From Xestospongia bergquistia (taxonomy: Eukaryota > Porifera > Demospongiae > Haplosclerida > Petrosiidae): 64,000 bases of DNA. Below are positions 29,818 through 40,821 of this stretch, one piece after another. The translations under genes and the position numbers were made by a program. The stretch lies in NCBI GenBank assembly GCA_963965975.1, contig OZ014412.1:4404501-4468500 (forward strand), given 5' to 3'. The notes below the pieces were generated by a model. The model was not told where the DNA came from and made no database searches. It was given only the letters and a program-made list of their open reading frames with translations. The number at the start of each line of letters is the position of its first letter. Positions within the stretch are counted from its first letter, which is position 1.

Positions 29818-32064
29818 TCAATACAATACTAGTCTGTTATTTAAACGATCACAAATGTAGAAATATCCTTCTCTGTCAAACATTAGCCCAGATGGAATAT
29901 TAAACTGACCCACACTGCTACCATATCCTCCAAAATAGCGTACAAACTGACCATCAGTAGTGAAGATAGAGACACGATGATTATCCCACTCTGTAATGTA
30001 AATTAAATTATCATCTATTACAACCCCTAATGGATAATTAAGTTGTCCAGGACCAGATCCTTTAGTACCAAACTGAGACAAAAACTTTCCCTCAGGAGTG
30101 AATGTCTGAATACGATGATTCCAACAATCAGTCACATACACTAGCCCACGTCTGTCAATAACAACATTTATTGGTTTTTCAAACTGTCCCTCTGCTGATC
30201 CTTTGGTACCAAACACATTAGAGAAAGTTAGATCAGGATTTAAGACTTGTATACGATGGTTATCATGATCTACAATATAAATATGTCCAGTTATAGGAGA
30301 AATGGCGATACCACCAGGGCGATCAAATTCCAATGGTCCACTACCTTGTTTGCCAACTGAAGTAATACACTCCCCATCCATAGATATCTTCTGGATCTTG
30401 TGCTCGTCAGCAATAAGAATAAAATTGTCTGAAGTATTGGCTACACCACGAGGATAAAAAAACTTCAGATTATCACTAACTTCCCCAAAAGATTTCACTT
30501 TCTTTTTATCTCTATCTAGTACTGTGACACAGTGGCTGTTACGCTCACTTACTAAAATATGGCCATCATTGGTCATTGCAACTCCCCAGGGACTGTTAAG
30601 TTCAGGTATAGTATGTACTGGAGTGATGTTATCACAATAGGGATTAAAAGAGATCACTAGTGAGGTACTATCAACTTGGACATCATTAACTTGAACATTA
30701 ACTTCATAATGGCCACGAGTTACAGGACTACAATGTATTGTATATACTCCAGGATGGGTGGTGGTAGTGACTGTAGCTGTGATGGGTGTAGCTGTATCAA
30801 CTGGTACTACACTACAACTGAGTGATGATAGAGGAACAGTAAGAAGACTGGAATCAGAAAATTGGATAGATAATGGAAATGATGCTGTCTTCTTTATAGT
30901 TGTAATGTGTTGATGATCAATCTTCTTGACTTTACACTGTTGTAGAACAGTAGGTGAGAAGAACACAATATCTCCAATATGATGTAATGTATCAACAATC
31001 TTGCTGTCTTTCTTAAAGTGGAGATTAGCTTTCTTTCTAGGATTAAACTCTTCAATGTTAACCTGTTCAATCACATGACTCATACGCTCCATCATTTGTT
31101 TTGTAGATGTCACCACTTCTTGAGAACTGCCTATCTCAAGACTTTGTTTCACAAATTCCTGGCAATCCTTCAGTTGACTCAACCTTGTTTCAGCTAACTT
31201 CTTCTGCTCTGATAATACCTGTAGTTTACTACCAGTAACTGTTTTAACCTCTCTAGTTAGCTGTATCTCAGACTGACGAAGGATATCAACCATTTCTTCC
31301 ACCATGACATGTATCTCATCTTTGATGACTTCTTCTTGCTCTCTGATCTCATTCTCTTTTTCTTTAAAAGCAGTCAGAACATCAGTAACAGCAGTGACTT
31401 TGTCACTAACTGTCTTAAGACTTGTTTCTAATTTTTGACAATGTTTGGGATAGCAGTCAGAGACTAAGTCATAATCATGATCTCTATGAATACGTACAAT
31501 ACAGTCATGACATATGAGCTCTTCACATGTTCTACAAAAGATCTCTAAAGGCTTATTATGAGTGGAACATTTTATCTTTTGCTTTTCAGGAAGCATTTTA
31601 GATGCGGAGGTTGCTACCTCATCAAGACTTGTTATCTTATGATCAGCAAAGGGAGCCCACTTCTTGTGAACTTCAATACATTCTTGACAGAGAAACTTGG
31701 CACATTCTTTACAGTAACCTGTGGCATTAGTTGTAGTACAGTTATCACAGGTTACCTGTTGATGCCCTGACACTTTTGTCATTAGATTATAGACCTCCTT
31801 GAGGTTGTTAATATGGAAAGCTGTAGGAAAGTCAACTGCTGCTGGCTGAGGTAACTGGGTACGATGACGACAAGTGGGACAAGAGATGAAGTTGTTATCT
31901 CCTTGAGGATCCAATGGTAGACCCTTCAGACATTGGTGACAAAAAGAATGGAGACATGGTAAGGTCTTAGGGTTAGTATAGATGTCAAGACATATAGCAC
32001 AGGTGAGCTGTTCCTCTAGTTTCTTGAGAGTTAATGAGGTACTAGGTACTACTTTATCTGCCAT
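29818..32064 (-). CDS. TRIM-NHL protein 1 (RING, B-box 1, B-box 2, coiled coil, filamin-Ig, NHL)
   Basis: Intronless, 748 residues from the ATG at 32064 (MADKVVPSTS). An in-frame ATG at 32127 would add 21 residues, but all paralogues share the MADK/MAEK start. RING CAICLDIYTNPKTLPCLHSF (about 20-65), B-box 1 CDNCTTTNATGYCKECAKFL, B-box 2 CSTHNKPLEIFCRTCEELIC, coiled coil (about 210-340), filamin-type Ig (about 395-480, GVYTIHCSPVTRGHYEVNV) and NHL repeats (about 485-748, each like GVVIDDNLIYITEWDNHRVS). This is the layout of TRIM2/TRIM3/TRIM71: the RING ubiquitinates and the NHL propeller binds partners or RNA. No substrate can be named. It is the most diverged full-length copy of the array. 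It faces the decayed tail exon at 29.4 kb. Confidence 0.93.
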   Translation of the reverse strand: MADKVVPSTSLTLKKLEEQLTCAICLDIYTNPKTLPCLHSFCHQCLKGLPLDPQGDNNFISCPTCRHRTQLPQPAAVDFPTAFHINNLKEVYNLMTKVSGHQQVTCDNCTTTNATGYCKECAKFLCQECIEVHKKWAPFADHKITSLDEVATSASKMLPEKQKIKCSTHNKPLEIFCRTCEELICHDCIVRIHRDHDYDLVSDCYPKHCQKLETSLKTVSDKVTAVTDVLTAFKEKENEIREQEEVIKDEIHVMVEEMVDILRQSEIQLTREVKTVTGSKLQVLSEQKKLAETRLSQLKDCQEFVKQSLEIGSSQEVVTSTKQMMERMSHVIEQVNIEEFNPRKKANLHFKKDSKIVDTLHHIGDIVFFSPTVLQQCKVKKIDHQHITTIKKTASFPLSIQFSDSSLLTVPLSSLSCSVVPVDTATPITATVTTTTHPGVYTIHCSPVTRGHYEVNVQVNDVQVDSTSLVISFNPYCDNITPVHTIPELNSPWGVAMTNDGHILVSERNSHCVTVLDRDKKKVKSFGEVSDNLKFFYPRGVANTSDNFILIADEHKIQKISMDGECITSVGKQGSGPLEFDRPGGIAISPITGHIYIVDHDNHRIQVLNPDLTFSNVFGTKGSAEGQFEKPINVVIDRRGLVYVTDCWNHRIQTFTPEGKFLSQFGTKGSGPGQLNYPLGVVIDDNLIYITEWDNHRVSIFTTDGQFVRYFGGYGSSVGQFNIPSGLMFDREGYFYICDRLNNRLVLY

Positions 32065-32669
32065 AATAGGATGTAGAGAGAATTCAAAAGAACACTTATT
32101 AACAGAGCGGTAGAAAGATGTCACCACTTTTTTGACTATAATTATAAGAAAGAATAAAATTTTGTATCAGATTAAATTCGTATTAGTTACGTGTGATACG
32201 GCATCTTGGGGCAGTGTCCAGATTTAGCTCGAACAATAAGATCTGATACGGTATGATTACACACACCCTTAAATCAGAACAGTTATGATACAACTTGCAA
32301 TGAATATTTATAAAGTTTTAATAGTATTCATATCTTTCAAAATGACAACTAAACAATACAGTAAATGAAACAAAACATTTGAATAGTCATGTACAGAACT
32401 TTTGTCTACCATATGACATAAACTACTATACACATGAACTACTGACACAGAAGACACAATAGAGGAAGAGGATACAACAAACAAAGTTGTTGTGAGTAAG
32501 TAGAAGTGATGCATTTGTCATGGTTTGCATTTTCAGCTCCCTCACAATCCAAATATCATTGAAAGTAGCTAACAAAATTCCATGAGACACCTAAAGAATA
32601 ATAACTAGTAATAAAGAGTAACTACAACAGTATGACTTTACCTCTGCACTGTTAACTTTGACAAAGTCC
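32065..32669. other. 5' flank of TRIM 1, no gene seen
   Basis: AT-rich. The short minus-strand ORF at 32308-32514 resembles nothing known. The TRIM 1 promoter should lie in the first few hundred bases. Confidence 0.5.
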
Positions 32670-34810
32670 TCACTGTTGACAGTTGACTATGCCTTTTTGC
32701 TGTGATGTGACAGCTTGATAGCTGAGGACAGTGGAGTCAAATGTCAGGGAGTTATGAAGACGTATGCTACAATTGAAATCACAGAGATATGCTTTAAGAG
32801 AAAAAGCTGAAACATTGAACAATATTGAAGTAGGAACATTGAGCAATTTACATGGAAGAGTTCTATGCTTCAGCTCTACATTAGGATGTAAGGTAAATAA
32901 ATAGCCATTGCCTTTATGTACCTTCCTTAAAGTTCTAGAGGTATAAATTGGCTTATCTTGATAAAGATGTCCGAGAGGAACAGAATTCAAGTATATTTGT
33001 ACTTGAGGACTGTAAAGTCCTTGACCACACCTCCTTGTTATTTACGAGTAATATCACATTTAGTTTATATATTTATTTACTCACTTTGTCTCATCATAAT
33101 GTCCACCAATACAAACAAATCGTGAGTGCTCCAAGACAGTAAAATTATATGCAATGTCTTTGCTGGTGAATGTCTATTGCCATATATGCTCTGAGTCCTC
33201 ATTAGAGAATTAATTACTTCATTTCTGCATCAAATTATATACAGTCTACATTACTTCCAACTCAAAATATACCTTTCTGTGTTGTAGCAATCAGATGGAC
33301 CAAAATCTGTTAAATGATCAGCAATATGAAGAAAGAGACCTGTCTTCAACCTCTGAGAATCGAATATTCTGGCATATAATCAGCAGTGGATTGTGTAAAC
33401 TCATTACATGTGGATCTAGTGTCAGTGATATCATCAAGACACAATAAAGAGTTCGGAAAAATAACAGAAATATCAACAATGTAGATTTTTGTGCATTTAT
33501 ACATATACCTTAGAGAGAAGGTATCAACACTTTTCCTTCCTACAAAGGATCTATAGTGATAGCATATGTTGCCAGATACTCAAATTGAAAAGCCACAATG
33601 TGGAAATGCTGATACTTTGGTTAAAATCTCCTTTTTTTCGGATGTACTTCTTGAGTCCATAAATTGACAGAGCATGTATTGTGTGCTCATAGAAGAAGGA
33701 TGTGAAGAGTCTCAACTGGAGTTGATCTGTTGTGAGAAGAATTTTCACTTGGGTAGACAGAAATAATGCTTAGTGCTATATTACCTAAAAAAATCAGTTG
33801 AGAAATCAAATCATGGATTGGCAGACTCTCTCATACCATATTTTTTCCTTTCTTCATGTCTTACAGTAACAGTTTGTTTTCTTTCTATCTCTCAAATATG
33901 ACACATAGCCAGCTCCTTTGAATGTCTTCACCTAGTGTTGTGAGATCACAGCTGATCTATGTAATAGAAGATATTAAAATACTATTACAACATCTATCTA
34001 ACCATGCATATCTAGCAAAGTGTTGTTGCCTTATTATCAAGATGGTTTACAATCTCTATCGATGTTCAGACATTATCACACAAAGGACAGATTAACGGAG
34101 CAATTACTAATACCTCTGAATTTGACAATAGATTAAACATACGGACACCCTTTTCAAGAGCTAATAGATCATCCACTATGGGTCTGCTCATTTCAATAGC
34201 TGAGAGACGATTGGAGCAGGAGATAAAGCGCATGTTCTGAAATTGTCATGCTTCATGTTTAGGAAGACAAGCAAGAATAAAACACGAAATATCAAACTTA
34301 TTCCTTTTCTTTGATTTATTTCCACTAGTACCAACAGAATATATAAGAAGAGGAGCTAAAACAACAGGAATTCCACAATACTTCAGAGGATGAGGATATC
34401 CATAGTTTGCATATTCCTATAAATTGAAAATGTAAAATAATGGTAGTTTTTATACTACTAGTTTAGGGATTTTTGTACATTTTCATTAGGAAAGAGAGTA
34501 TAACAATACCTAAACTAGTGGCCTTAGCACTATACAAGGATTTACTACCATGTATATGTAATGACTTTGTGTCAATAATAATATTATATTTTATCTTTCT
34601 AATGACTGGAATCAATAAAGGTTTCTCCAATCTAATCTTAGTAGTGATGGTAGGGGAGCTGACAAACATACTATCTGACTGCTAACTATCTCACGATGTT
34701 TATAGATCATTAGAGTATTAGAGTCTGAATATAAGACAGAAACCTCTTGATGAACTTTCCAAAACTGATGAAATGAATATATAGCCTCAAAAGTTAAATG
34801 AATATCAGGA
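32670..34810 (-). mobile_element. Decayed transposon-derived ORF, family not settled
   Basis: Scattered minus-strand fragments, in the right order, resemble a long ORF repeated in fungal and invertebrate genomes. They include HREIVSSQIVCLSAPLPSLL (about 34640-34710), NYGYPHPLKYCGIPVVLAPL (about 34370-34420), SCSNRLSAIEMSRPIVDDLL (about 34160-34240), LVIAPLICPLCDN (about 34060-34110), LKTGLFLHIADHLTDFGPSD then CYNTER (about 33290-33350), and RTQSIYGNRHSP (about 33170-33210). Downstream is an open stretch (32670-32990) starting VPLGHLYQDKPIYTSRTLRK. I associate these blocks with transposase-like proteins of cut-and-paste DNA elements (Plavaka/KDZ-like), from memory only. The copy is broken in several places and no terminal repeats were found, so its limits are approximate. 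Confidence 0.45.
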
Positions 34811-34819
34811 TCATCTCCC

Positions 34820-35430
34820 TATATGTAAATAAAAAAATACCAATATTCCAATATACCAAATGTACCAATATATCAATGTATCAATATACTTATAAAGTAT
34901 TATCCTGGATTGGTTGTGTCTGTTAAGCCAATGTCTCCTCAATCATGTAAAGCAATGAAATCTATCAGATGATATGGAAGGTGTATGGATTGATAAAGAA
35001 TGGATTCTTATGAAATAACTTTTGCTGCAAGACAAGTAAGAGATAATGGACTAGACTAGTAGTCATCAAGATTAGGGTTAGTATTTATTTCACCTATAAC
35101 TCCAGTCATATGTCTACTAACAGCATCAGGATGAGCTCCATGAGCAAGTAACAATGATGTGTGTTCTTTAGTTTGAGAGGTCAAAAACCATCATGTCCAT
35201 CTTAATTTACAAACATCTGTTCTCCTGACTCAAGTATTAGAGAGACAACTATTACATACACTTGGTTCATATAATGACACTACAAGATCAAATAAATTTG
35301 ACGTCATGATGAACCAGTAGCTGGAAATTTAGGACATTTCTCTATGACTATATGACAAAGACTAGATGCATCGACACCTCTCTGTAGCTCTAACTCATAA
35401 CAGCAGACCTTTGGTGTATGTACCAGTGTT
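34820..35430 (-). pseudogene. Relic of an ankyrin-like gene
   Basis: The minus strand gives short coding-like pieces: RGVDASSLCHIVIEKCPKFP (about 35330-35395) and HTSLLLAHGAHPDAVSRHMT (about 35100-35165), the latter like the end of an ankyrin repeat. Frames change and stops occur between them, so it is not functional. Diverged copies lie at about 55090-55620 and 62290-62825, each directly left of a receptor-tail fragment. This block is therefore part of the duplicating module. Confidence 0.5.
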
Positions 35431-35640
35431 GGTGAAGTAGTCAGTCATGATCCTACAATAGCATCTCTAAAAAGTTTAGATGTTAAAGATGACTAGTCAG
35501 ACACAAATCCATTTGTCCTCAGTCCCAGTGAAAGTAACATTAGTGCTCTAATTGAATTAGAAGATGAAGATGACTATATCTGGGAGGCTCTGAAGAGAAA
35601 GAAGAAACAAAATAAAAAGTAGTCCAAGTTTTAGTGTTTT
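35425..35640 (+). pseudogene. Broken copy of the receptor tail exon (module 3)
   Basis: Matches 27795-28014 closely (tcccagtgaaagtaacatta, then the KKKQNK codons). It lacks the 5' part of the exon, and in-frame stops replace the Trp of the VDWPDTN segment and a Lys near the C-terminus. It lies about 330 bases from the TRIM 2 stop. Confidence 0.85.
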
Positions 35641-35971
35641 CACTAATTGTTATAATACCAAAGACTAGTTGATATTTGATAACACTCTTTATTTTAATTG
35701 AACAATATTTTTAATATACTTCTATAAATTTCTTAGTAACGTAACTTTTATACTCTAACATCTCCAATCTGATTAACAAGCCTTATACTGTATATAGACA
35801 TCCCATGAAACCAGGTATAGGAATTACATGTCTTTGATGTAGTGACAGGACAATTATTACTTCATTACTAAATGATACATTACTAAGATAACAAAAAATA
35901 TTAATTTATCAAACATTATATTAAAATGTATTAATAAAACTACATAGTTAATAACAAACTGTGTCATTGTC

Positions 35972-38281
35972 TCAATATATTACTAGCCTGTTATTACCCC
36001 TATCACAAACATATAAATATCCTTCTTTGTCAAATGTTATTCCATATGGGTCATTAAACTGACCCACACTGCTACCATATCCTCCAAAAGAACGTATAAA
36101 CTGACCATCAGTAGTGAAGATAGAAATACGATGATTACCACACTCTACAACGTATATTTGATTGTTATCATCTATTACAATCCCTGCTGGAATGTTAACT
36201 TCTCCAGGACCAGATCTTTTGGTACTAAACTGAGACAAAAACTGTCCCTCAGGAGTTAATTTCTGGATACGATGATTCCGACAATCAGTCACATACACTA
36301 ATCCTTGTCTGTCAACAGCAATATCAATTGGATTATTAAACTGTCCCTTAGCTGATCCTTTGGTACCAAATGTGTGAGAGAAAGTTAGATCAGGATTTAA
36401 GACTTGTATACGATGGTTATTATAATCTGCAATATAAATATGTCCCGTTATAGGAGAAATGGCAATATAACAAGGGTTGTTAAATTCCAGTAGTCCACTA
36501 CCTTGTTTACCAACTGATTTAATACACTCCCCATCCATAGATATCTTCTGGATCTTGTGACTATCAGCAACAAGAATGAAGTTGTCATCAGTAAGTGCTA
36601 CCCCACGAGGTTGAATGAACTTGGCATTTCCTCTACTCTTTTGACCAAAAGACTTAATTTTCTTTCCATTTCTATCCAGTACTGTGACACAGTGACTGTC
36701 TCGTTCACTTACTATAATATGTTTGTCATCAGTCACAGCAACTCCAAAGGGTCCATTAAGTTTAGACATGTTAAGTACATTGGTCATTGCAACTCCCCAT
36801 GGCCAGTTAAGTTCAGGTATAACATGTACTGGAGTGATGTTATCACAACAGGGACTAAAAGAAATCACTAGTGAGGTACTACCAACTTGGACATCATTAA
36901 CTCGGGCATTAACTTGATGACGACCACGAGTTACAGGAGTACAATGTATTGTATAGACTTCAGGATGGATGGTGGTAGTGACTGTAGCTGTGATGGGTGT
37001 AGTTGTACCAACTGGTACTACACTACAACTGAGTGATGATAGAGGAACAGTAAGAAGACTGGAATCAGAAAATTGGATAGATAATGGAAATGATACTGTC
37101 TTCTTTATAGTCGTAACCTGTTGATGATCAATCTTCTTGACTTTACACTTTTGTAGAACAGTAGGTGAGAAGAACACAATATCTCCAATATGATGTAATG
37201 AATCAACAATGTTGCTGTCTTTCTTAAAGTAAAGATTAGCTTTCTCTCTAGGATTAATCTCTTCAATGATAACCTGTTCAGTCATATGACTCATACGTTC
37301 CATCATTTGTTTTGTAGATGTCACCACTTCTTGAGAACTGCATATCTCTAGACTCTGTTCCACAAATTCCAGGCAATCCTTCAGTTGACTCAATCTTGTT
37401 TCACTTGATCTCTTCTGCTCTGATAACACCTGTAGTTTACTGTCAGTGACTATGTCCACCTCTCTAGTCAGCTGTCTCTCAGACTGACGAAGGGTGTCAA
37501 TCATTTCTTCCACCATGACATGTATCTCTTTTTTGATATTTTTACCTTGCTCTTTGATCTCATTTTCTCTGTCTGCAAAAACAGGTAGGACATCAGTAAC
37601 AGCAGTGACTTTGTCTCTAACTGACTTGAGACTTCTTTCTAATTTTTCGCATTGTTTGGGATAGCAGTCAGAGACTAAGTCACAATCATGATCTTTATGA
37701 ATACGTACAATGCAATCTTGACAAATGAGCTCTTCACATGATTGGCAAAAAATTTCCGAAGGCTTATTATGATTGGAACATTTTATCTTCTGCTTCTCAG
37801 GGAGCAATTTAGAAGCAGAGGTCGCTACCTCATCAAGACTTGTTATCTTATGAGCAGCAATGGGACCCCACTTCTTGTGAACATCAATACATCCTTGACA
37901 GAGAAACTTGGCACATTCTTTACAATAACCTGTAGCGTTAGTTGTAGTACAGTTATCACAGGTTACCTGTTGATTTCCTGATACTTTTGTCATTAGATTA
38001 TAGACCTCCTTGAAGTTGTTAATATGGAAAGCTGTAGGAAAGTCAGCTGCTCCTGTTGGTTGAGGTAACTGGGTATGATGACGACAAGTGGGACAAGATA
38101 TGAAATAGTTATCTCCTTGAGGATCCAATGGTAGACCCTCCAAACATTGTTGACAGAAATAATGGAAACATGGTAAGGTCTTAGGGTTAGTATAGAGGTC
38201 AAGACATATAGCACAGGTGAGCTGTTTCTCTAGTTTCTTGAGAGCTGTAGAGGAGGTACTGAATACTGTTTTCTCTGCCAT
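35972..38281 (-). CDS. TRIM-NHL protein 2 (type I, with duplicated NHL strand)
   Basis: Intronless, 769 residues from the ATG at 38281 (MAEKTVFSTS); an in-frame ATG at 38296 would add five. RING CAICLDLYTNPKTLPCFHYF, B-boxes CDNCTTTNATGYCKECAKFL and CSNHNKPSEIFCQSCEELIC, coiled coil, filamin-type Ig (PEVYTIHCTPVTRGRHQV) and NHL blades. At about residues 490-513 the start of the first blade appears twice (WPWGVAMTN, then NGPFGVAVTDD), about 21 residues more than TRIM 1, 3 and 4. It is nearly identical to the genes at 48872 and 56048 and to the partial gene at 63252. A RING-type ubiquitin ligase role is inferred from the family; all RING and B-box cysteines are present. Confidence 0.93.
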   Translation of the reverse strand: MAEKTVFSTSSTALKKLEKQLTCAICLDLYTNPKTLPCFHYFCQQCLEGLPLDPQGDNYFISCPTCRHHTQLPQPTGAADFPTAFHINNFKEVYNLMTKVSGNQQVTCDNCTTTNATGYCKECAKFLCQGCIDVHKKWGPIAAHKITSLDEVATSASKLLPEKQKIKCSNHNKPSEIFCQSCEELICQDCIVRIHKDHDCDLVSDCYPKQCEKLERSLKSVRDKVTAVTDVLPVFADRENEIKEQGKNIKKEIHVMVEEMIDTLRQSERQLTREVDIVTDSKLQVLSEQKRSSETRLSQLKDCLEFVEQSLEICSSQEVVTSTKQMMERMSHMTEQVIIEEINPREKANLYFKKDSNIVDSLHHIGDIVFFSPTVLQKCKVKKIDHQQVTTIKKTVSFPLSIQFSDSSLLTVPLSSLSCSVVPVGTTTPITATVTTTIHPEVYTIHCTPVTRGRHQVNARVNDVQVGSTSLVISFSPCCDNITPVHVIPELNWPWGVAMTNVLNMSKLNGPFGVAVTDDKHIIVSERDSHCVTVLDRNGKKIKSFGQKSRGNAKFIQPRGVALTDDNFILVADSHKIQKISMDGECIKSVGKQGSGLLEFNNPCYIAISPITGHIYIADYNNHRIQVLNPDLTFSHTFGTKGSAKGQFNNPIDIAVDRQGLVYVTDCRNHRIQKLTPEGQFLSQFSTKRSGPGEVNIPAGIVIDDNNQIYVVECGNHRISIFTTDGQFIRSFGGYGSSVGQFNDPYGITFDKEGYLYVCDRGNNRLVIY

Positions 38282-38960
38282 GTAGAGAGATGTCAATTAG
38301 CACACCACGCCTTATTAAATATTTATGGTTTTGAGTATTTTTGATAGGGTGGAGCTGGAGTTGCTGAAAACTTACAACAACATGGTGTGTAGGATAGAAC
38401 ATTCCATCAGTAAAGTTAATATATTATAAATGATAGCCAATTAATTCCTTTCAAAATACCTTGTTTACTAAATTTTTCTTTTCATATTTTCTTAAAAACA
38501 AAATTTTTAGCATAAAATTGTTAGTATAAACAATAATCAAGAAATTAGCACTGCAGTCACCGATCTCCAGGAAAGTTTGCCAATAATTCCTTACACTAGA
38601 TGGCTTTGCATGCAAATGTAAAAAAGGTTAGGTTATTATAAGCATTTACATGAATTTTTATTACTGAGTAAACGATAGTTTAAGTTAACCTCTCAGTAAC
38701 AAGTTTCACATTCTTATGTGCAAATATAAAGCCTAGTCCTTTTTCTCAGCTTTTTAACTTGGAGAAATTATTGAACTATTTACACTGCTGTTTTCATGTG
38801 GTAAACAGGTGCTTAACAAACTCAGATCTCAACAAGTGTTACGTACATGCATGCATAAGTCATGTTAAGAAGAGTGCCAAGTATGACATGAAACATTTGT
38901 TGTAAGTTGATCATAGCATACAATTTGTTGGTATATTTACATTATATTAGTGCCATAAAA
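38282..38960. promoter_or_regulatory. 5' flank of a type I TRIM, conserved between copies
   Basis: About 680 bases that recur almost unchanged upstream of TRIM 5 (51182-51880) and TRIM 7 (58358-59050), including taggttattataagcattt and acatgcatgcataagtcatg. It has no ORF. It must hold the type I TRIM promoter on the minus strand. Its right edge is the breakpoint to the receptor cassette (about 38963). Confidence 0.6.
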
Positions 38961-38962
38961 GA

Positions 38963-40471
38963 GTATTCCATTAGCTAGCAGCTGTGAATTTCTACCAACT
39001 ATGACAACTAACAGCACTACTGTAGAAAGTATAGGAGAAATGAACAGACAGACAGATAAAGACATTTAGATATTAAGACAGAATAATAGACAGACAGACA
39101 GATAAAGGCATTTAGATATTAAGACAGAATAATAGACAGACAGACAGATAAAGACATTTAGATATTAAGACAGAATAATAGACAGACAGACAGATAAAGA
39201 CATTTAGATATTAAGACAGAATAATAGACAAACAGACAGATATACAATGGATAGAAAGATTAACAAACAAATAGATCAACCATATAAACAAATAGACAGA
39301 CTCACAAACAAACAAACAACAAACCAATGGACAGACTGATAAGCTAATGTACAGACCAACTAATAAATAGATAATAAATTATAGTCTCAATATTTATTTA
39401 TTTCTCTTTAGCTTCAGTTAATGTATTTATTGCTGCTATTGTTGGAGGTTGTATTGGTGCTTTACTAATGAGTACAATTATTATAATAATAACTTGTTAT
39501 TATTGCTATCAAAGGAAAAAGAAAAGTCAGTATTACTGTGTCATATAGTTATCATTAATAATATATAATAGTAAATTTGAGAAGAAAGAGAGAACATCAA
39601 ATGTACAAAGATAATTTCTATATTAATACAGACAGGTAAAAATTAACAATTTAAAATTAAAAAGTACCTTTATCTTTGCAGACATCATGCTTCAAAGACT
39701 GACACAGTTAGAACAGCATCTACTATCTTGGTAAGTGTTATCATGGATACATAGATTATTTTACATGTATCTTTTTATACAGTCAATGAAAGGAAAAATA
39801 ACTGAGTCTGGACTCAATGTAAGATGTACCAATGTACCAATATACCAACGTACCAATGTACTAATATACCAATATACCAATGTACTAATATACCAATATA
39901 TCAATGTACCAATGTACTAATATACCAATGTACCAATGTACTAATATACCAATATACCAATGTACTAATATACCAATATATCAATGTACCAATGTACTAA
40001 TATACCAATATACCAATGTACCAATACACCAATATACTAGTAAATACATCAGTGTATAAATGTACCAATGTGCTAGTGTACCATCAACCATTATACCAAT
40101 ACACCAAAACACCAATGAACCACATTAATCTGTAGTTAACAATATCATTCTCCTCCTCCCTTTACTAGGCCTATCATAATCCTGCCTTTGAGAGTGGATC
40201 ATCAGATGAAGATACTGAACAAAGTCAAACAAATGTTCTTGCAAAAGATATGAAGAATGTCAATGTTGGTCGAGTAGTCAGTCGTGATCCTACAATAGCA
40301 TCTCTAAATAGTTTAGATGTTAAAGTTGACTGGCCGGACACAAATCCATTTGTCCTCAGTCCCAGTGAAAGTAACATTAGTGCTCTAATTGAATTAGAAG
40401 ATGAAGATGACCATGTCTGGGAGGCTTTGAAGAGAAAGAAGAAACAAAATAAAAAGGAGTCCAAGTTTTAG
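38963..40471 (+). CDS. Orphan receptor 3' cassette 1: end of juxtamembrane exon, membrane exon, linker exon, tail exon
   Basis: Copy of 26500-28014 without any ectodomain exon. It starts inside the juxtamembrane exon (tattccattagctagcagc), keeps that exon's GTATAG donor, then the membrane exon 39412-39529, the 49-base exon 39682-39730 and the tail exon 40169-40471. All splice sites and the 303-base tail frame are intact. Against the original, the tail differs at one residue (Ser to Asn in NVSVGRV) and the membrane exon at about one (Ile to Thr). Alone it has no start, signal peptide or promoter that I can see. It could be a dead fragment or an alternative 3' end for the receptor 11 kb upstream. 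Call it coding-capable but unproven. Confidence 0.6.
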
Positions 40472-40821
40472 TGTTTTCACTATATGTTATAATACCAAAG
40501 ACTAGTTGATATTTGATAACACTCTTTATTTTAATTGTAATAGATTTCTGATATACTTTTATACATTTCTTAGTAACATAACTTTTTAGTTTAATATCTT
40601 CAATCTGATTAAATGAGCCTGTGGTTTCATATAGACATCACAGGGAAAGGGAAGTCATTACATTTCCTATGTCATTGATGTAGTGATAACAATGTGTTAT
40701 AGGATAATTATTACTTCATTACATATAATATTGAGATAGCAGAAAGAGGTTGATTTATTAAAAAGTGTATTATTAATAAAAATACATAGTACAAACTATA
40801 ATATTGTATGATTACATTATC

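Noticed and set aside
31558-31770. Plus-strand ORFs of 60-104 codons opposite the TRIM genes (also 36557, 42025, 45784, 49511, 50642, 56687, 57818)
   Set aside because: Antisense shadows that recur because the TRIM genes are copies.
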